Source: Pseudomonas sp. H1h | GTDB lineage: Bacteria > Pseudomonadota > Gammaproteobacteria > Pseudomonadales > Pseudomonadaceae | Direction of reading: 5' to 3' | Length of the DNA stretch: 64,000 nt | NCBI RefSeq assembly: GCF_000633255.1 | Contig: NZ_AYMJ01000001.1 | Coordinates: forward strand, 62,001 to 126,000 | In this document: one piece after another, positions 61,678-64,000 of the stretch | Numbering within the stretch: the stretch's first letter is position 1 | Layout of the letters: the number at the start of each line of letters is the position of its first letter | Translations under genes and position numbers: made by a program | Notes under the pieces: generated by a model | Databases searched by the model: none | What the model saw: the letters and a program-made list of their open reading frames with translations, nothing else | What the model was told of the DNA's origin: nothing

Positions 61678-61687
61678 GGGGCAATTC

Positions 61688-61984
61688 ATGCGTGTACTTG
61701 TCACACCTATGCGGTTGCGCGGTGTTGCGCTCGATGCCAAAGAGCGGCGTCGTTACCCGGCGATTCGAGGCAATGTAATGGTGAACTCAACAGTCTGTGC
61801 ACAACTGGGCCGGGCCACCAACATGGCCCGCGTTGACGTGGGAATGCCGCTCGATCCTGACCCTTTGCCACCTTTGCTCGATGCCACCCTTGCAGGGATG
61901 GCAGTGACTGGGTTTGTTCTGAGCGGCATCGAGTACATCGATGGCTGCGCCTATGCACAATCTTGGTGGTGTCGTGAGGGGTAA
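61688..61984 (+). CDS. Small protein of unknown function, second gene of the SOS-boxed cluster
   Basis: This 98-residue protein starts MRVLVTPMRLRGVALDAKER with AAGGGG upstream, only 10 nt after the previous stop. It has a basic N-terminal part and a C-terminal half with DPDPLPPLLDATLAGMAVTG and SGIEYIDGCAYAQSWWCRE. No TM segment or known motif is evident. Its compact spacing argues for coexpression with the preceding gene. Confidence 0.7.
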   Translation: MRVLVTPMRLRGVALDAKERRRYPAIRGNVMVNSTVCAQLGRATNMARVDVGMPLDPDPLPPLLDATLAGMAVTGFVLSGIEYIDGCAYAQSWWCREG

Positions 61985-62064
61985 CGAGATGTTTCAACTT
62001 TGATACAGCAATTCGTTTCGGGGAGAATGCTTGCCGCAAAATGCCACAAGGCCAAGGATCTCAA

Positions 62065-62883
62065 ATGGAAGTCACCCAAATCGCAGCGCTGATCGTCAAC
62101 CGACTTGACGAGCTCAGCGCCGATATTCAACAGCAATGGAATAACCCCGAGGGCACCCACACGCGCCACTTCGTCGTAGACAGCCTACTCACAGCCGAGA
62201 TGGCGCAGAACATCTACGATGCGTTTCCACGCAATGCAGACGGGTTTTTCGACCGCCAATCGTTCCGTGAAAAGAAAAAAACACTCACGGATCTGGCGGA
62301 CTATCCACAGATCCTCAGCGCCATCACTTACGCGATGCAGCACGAGTCGGTCGTAGCCAAAGTAGCGCACCTGGTTGGAATGGAAGACATCGTGCCAGAC
62401 CCGAGCCTTTACGCTGGTGGCCTGTCGATGATGTTTAAAGACGACTTCCTAAACCCGCATATCGACAATAGCCACGACGGCGCACGCAATCTGTATCGCC
62501 GCCTGAACCTGCTCTACTACGTGTCGCCGAATTGGGCACTTGAAAACGGCGGTAATTTTGAGCTGTGGGATTCGAAGGTCAAGAAACAGAAAACCATCGT
62601 TTCCCAGTTCAACCGGCTGGTGGTGATGGATACGAATAAATACTCATGGCATTCCGTGAGCGGGGTTCGCGCTGAAACGCCGCGCTGCTGCGTATCCAAC
62701 TACTACTTTTCGGGAACCTCCCCAGACGACCATGAGTACTTTCATGTGACGTCATTCAGCGGGCGCCCCGAAGAACCAGGCCGGCGTTTGCTGGGCATTG
62801 TGGACAATCAGCTGCGCAATACAGTGTCGAAAGTTTTGCGCGTTGGCCGGGGTAAAAAACTGGTCAACAAAGCCCAGGAGTAA
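62065..62883 (+). CDS. 2-Oxoglutarate/Fe(II)-dependent oxygenase (prolyl 4-hydroxylase-like)
   Basis: This 272-residue protein has a double-stranded beta-helix oxygenase pattern: HxD as PHIDNSHDGARN (H132, D134), the distal iron ligand in YSWHSVSGVRAETPRC (H196), and a 2OG-binding Arg nearby (about R202). Between them, RRLNLLYYVSPNWALENGG and FELWDSKVKKQKTIV are typical of 2OG-FeII_Oxy_3 proteins. The ATG at 62065 has AAGGA upstream; an ATG eight codons earlier lacks one. It lies at the end of the rightward cluster and converges on the baseplate gene. Its substrate (protein, nucleic acid or sugar) is unknown. Confidence 0.88.
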   Translation: MEVTQIAALIVNRLDELSADIQQQWNNPEGTHTRHFVVDSLLTAEMAQNIYDAFPRNADGFFDRQSFREKKKTLTDLADYPQILSAITYAMQHESVVAKVAHLVGMEDIVPDPSLYAGGLSMMFKDDFLNPHIDNSHDGARNLYRRLNLLYYVSPNWALENGGNFELWDSKVKKQKTIVSQFNRLVVMDTNKYSWHSVSGVRAETPRCCVSNYYFSGTSPDDHEYFHVTSFSGRPEEPGRRLLGIVDNQLRNTVSKVLRVGRGKKLVNKAQE

Positions 62884-62906
62884 CCCGGGCAGTTCACCCA
62901 CACGCA

Positions 62907-62932
62907 AAAAGCCCGCCTATTCGCGGGCTTTT
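62907..62932. terminator. Bidirectional terminator between oxygenase and baseplate V genes
   Basis: AAAAGCCCGC and GCGGGCTTTT form a perfect stem with a 6-nt loop between convergent genes. Confidence 0.93.
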
Positions 62933-62943
62933 CACTTCCTGAG

Positions 62944-63915
62944 TCAAAGCGTGATCGGTTTCAGTTTCAATGCTTGCTGTTTGGCGCTGGTGGAACCTGC
63001 TGTAAATGCTGCAGCGTTGTTCGGCGGTGGGCTCGACGCGTGGACGTGACTGGCGATCTGAGTGTTCATCTGATCCACCAGATCGATCAGATCGCATAGC
63101 ACCTGGAGCACGTTCACCGATTGCGACCCCAACCAGGTCTTAGGTGCCTGCATATGCTGGCTGATCCCAGCCACGCTTTTGCGCAATCCTTGGATCCTCT
63201 CCTGCATGTCGCCACCCACCGTGGCGTTGTGCTTCTGCGCCACCACCAGGTTGAGGTCACGACCGGTGGCCAGGTGCAAATCGTCCACGGCCGCCAGGCT
63301 TGCGGATCCGCCCGACAGCAGCTTGAGCGCACCCAAAGCTTCGATCTTTTTCACACCGCCTACCGTCTCGGTCGAATGGTCGTCTACCGTACTGGTGTGA
63401 ATCTGGAAGCGCTCGGTGTTGTCCATGGCCTCCACTTCGCGCTCGATCGCCAGGTCCTGAATCTTGCCGTCAGTCTTCCGCAACCAGTTACCACCTGCGT
63501 CGACGCGTTGTTGCACAGCGTCACTGTGCTGCCAAACCTGGTCGCCCTTGGGTACTTTTGGCAAAGTCAGGCCGTGCGGCAGGATGGTTTGAATGTAGGG
63601 TTTGTGTGGCAGGCCATAGGCGAAGCACACAACCACGCTGGTGCCTTCCTCCGGAAAGGCGAAAAAACCCATCTCGTCACCACCCACTGGCATGGGTAGC
63701 GGAACGCCGGACAACACCGGGAGTGTCGTATCGATTTCGCCGTCCGGCCCCATCACCTGCAGGTCAACTGAGAAACGCGGTCGGAAGTCATCACACAGCC
63801 CAGCATTGGCCGGTGCGTCGGCCACAGCCACGACCTTGGCGAATCGCGGCAAGTGATAGCCGCCGGTGAGTTCAGGAAATTGGCGTTCTACGCTGCGCTT
63901 TATTGCGTCGTCCAT
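62944..63915 (-). CDS. Phage baseplate assembly protein V (Mu gp45/P2 V-like spike)
   Basis: This 323-residue protein has an N-terminal OB-fold-like region (HLPRFAKVVAVADAPANAGL and LPMPVGGDEMGFFAFPEEGT, with VVVCFAYGLPHKPYIQTILP) as in the gp45/gpV family, followed by a repetitive beta region (IHTSTVDDHSTETVGGVKKIE) likely forming the spike, and a helical C-terminal end. It sits at the tip of a contractile tail. It is longer than Mu gp45 (about 197). It is followed by a terminator, with no W/J/I tail genes after it. Its start overlaps the end of the preceding gene. Confidence 0.87.
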   Translation of the reverse strand: MDDAIKRSVERQFPELTGGYHLPRFAKVVAVADAPANAGLCDDFRPRFSVDLQVMGPDGEIDTTLPVLSGVPLPMPVGGDEMGFFAFPEEGTSVVVCFAYGLPHKPYIQTILPHGLTLPKVPKGDQVWQHSDAVQQRVDAGGNWLRKTDGKIQDLAIEREVEAMDNTERFQIHTSTVDDHSTETVGGVKKIEALGALKLLSGGSASLAAVDDLHLATGRDLNLVVAQKHNATVGGDMQERIQGLRKSVAGISQHMQAPKTWLGSQSVNVLQVLCDLIDLVDQMNTQIASHVHASSPPPNNAAAFTAGSTSAKQQALKLKPITL

Positions 63916-64000
63916 TTGATGGCCATCTGTGTGCCGGCCAACGTCACGTTCGTGATCCGTTCGCCCTCGTTGATTGATACGCCTGGTCGCAGGCCTGGCA
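63900..64000 (-). CDS. C-terminal end of an upstream tail gene (partial)
   Basis: On the minus strand a frame enters from the window edge and ends TAA at 63900-63902; the last residues are LRPGVSINEGERITNVTLAG then TQMAIKWTTQ. It overlaps the baseplate V start by 16 nt, so it is the preceding gene of the tail operon. In Mu-like gene order this position holds the baseplate hub (gp44/D-like) protein, but only about 32 residues are visible and the family is not assigned. Confidence 0.6.
   Translation of the reverse strand, partial: PGLRPGVSINEGERITNVTLAGTQMAIKWTTQ

Larger units (their letters stand above)
60133..64000. mobile_element. Left end of an integrated prophage or phage-derived element
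   Basis: The region starts at a truncated tRNA-Met 3' end and continues to the window end with genes of phage character: a small membrane protein, a LexA-boxed cluster of two small unknown proteins and a 2OG-Fe(II) oxygenase, and a baseplate V protein with an upstream tail gene. No integrase is visible; it would lie beyond 64000. Whether the phage is complete cannot be told. Confidence 0.8.

Noticed and set aside
1..64000. CRISPR arrays, insertion sequences, rRNA genes
   Set aside because: I saw no regularly spaced direct repeats with unique spacers, no transposase genes and no rRNA sequence. The only repeats are REP-type palindromes and short regulatory repeats.

Overview
The window is chromosomal DNA of a Pseudomonas of the fluorescens/putida lineage. 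This follows from the GC-rich coding, the soxBDAG-purU-fdhA glycine-betaine/sarcosine block, the bioBFHCD operon, two large acyl-CoA dehydrogenases around a diguanylate cyclase, an Rsm-type sRNA with a GacA box, the pqqABCDE/F cluster followed by davAB-type lysine catabolism genes, and many GCGGGCTTGCTCGCGAA-type REP repeats. Species cannot be assigned from this alone.

Layout. 1-7006: sarcosine oxidase (soxB 3' end, soxD, soxA, soxG), formyl-THF deformylase (purU) and glutathione-independent formaldehyde dehydrogenase (fdhA), which together oxidise sarcosine and dispose of its one-carbon unit. 7112-12993: an ECF sigma/anti-sigma pair, a divergent DUF2780 protein, an acyltransferase, a RimK-linked zinc-protease-like protein and creBC; creD follows at 14172 with an acyltransferase-3 gene lodged in between. 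15748-22126: a GST, then an iron-uptake module on the minus strand (ECF sigma, FecR-like regulator, TonB receptor, PepSY protein and a 59-residue coupled membrane protein). 22304-34169: DnaQ-like exonuclease plus CBS/DUF294 protein, a REC-only regulator, malate synthase G, a GcvR-like ACT protein, RarD, SrkA kinase, a PhoX-like phosphatase and an orphan ModE. 34365-39811: comF and the biotin operon. 39921-48710: a small unknown protein, two paralogous acyl-CoA dehydrogenases, a diguanylate cyclase, the sRNA rsmY, a LysR regulator divergent from a class III aminotransferase, and a Pmp3-like peptide. 48841-60036 (minus strand): S9 peptidase, pqqEDCBA, pqqF, davA, davB and a Lrp-type regulator.

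At 60133-60177 lies the 3' 45 nt of a tRNA-Met-type (CAT) gene, without its 5' half. To its right is DNA of prophage character: a membrane protein, a short rightward cluster behind a perfect CTGT-N8-ACAG LexA box (two small unknown proteins and a 2OG-Fe(II) oxygenase), and a leftward phage baseplate V protein preceded by the end of another tail gene. This is best read as the left end of an element integrated at the tRNA 3' end.

The most interesting non-coding signals are: rsmY with a perfect GacA UAS (TGTAAG-N6-CTTACA); a 23-codon leader ORF containing an intrinsic-terminator hairpin and ending ATGA-coupled to the aminotransferase; overlapping PsrA-like boxes before the first acyl-CoA dehydrogenase; a perfect CRP/Vfr-type site before the diguanylate cyclase; an ECF-type promoter before the DUF2780 gene; and two exact DnaA boxes between gcvR and rarD. 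All functional calls come from reading the sequence and from family knowledge; no database searches were run.
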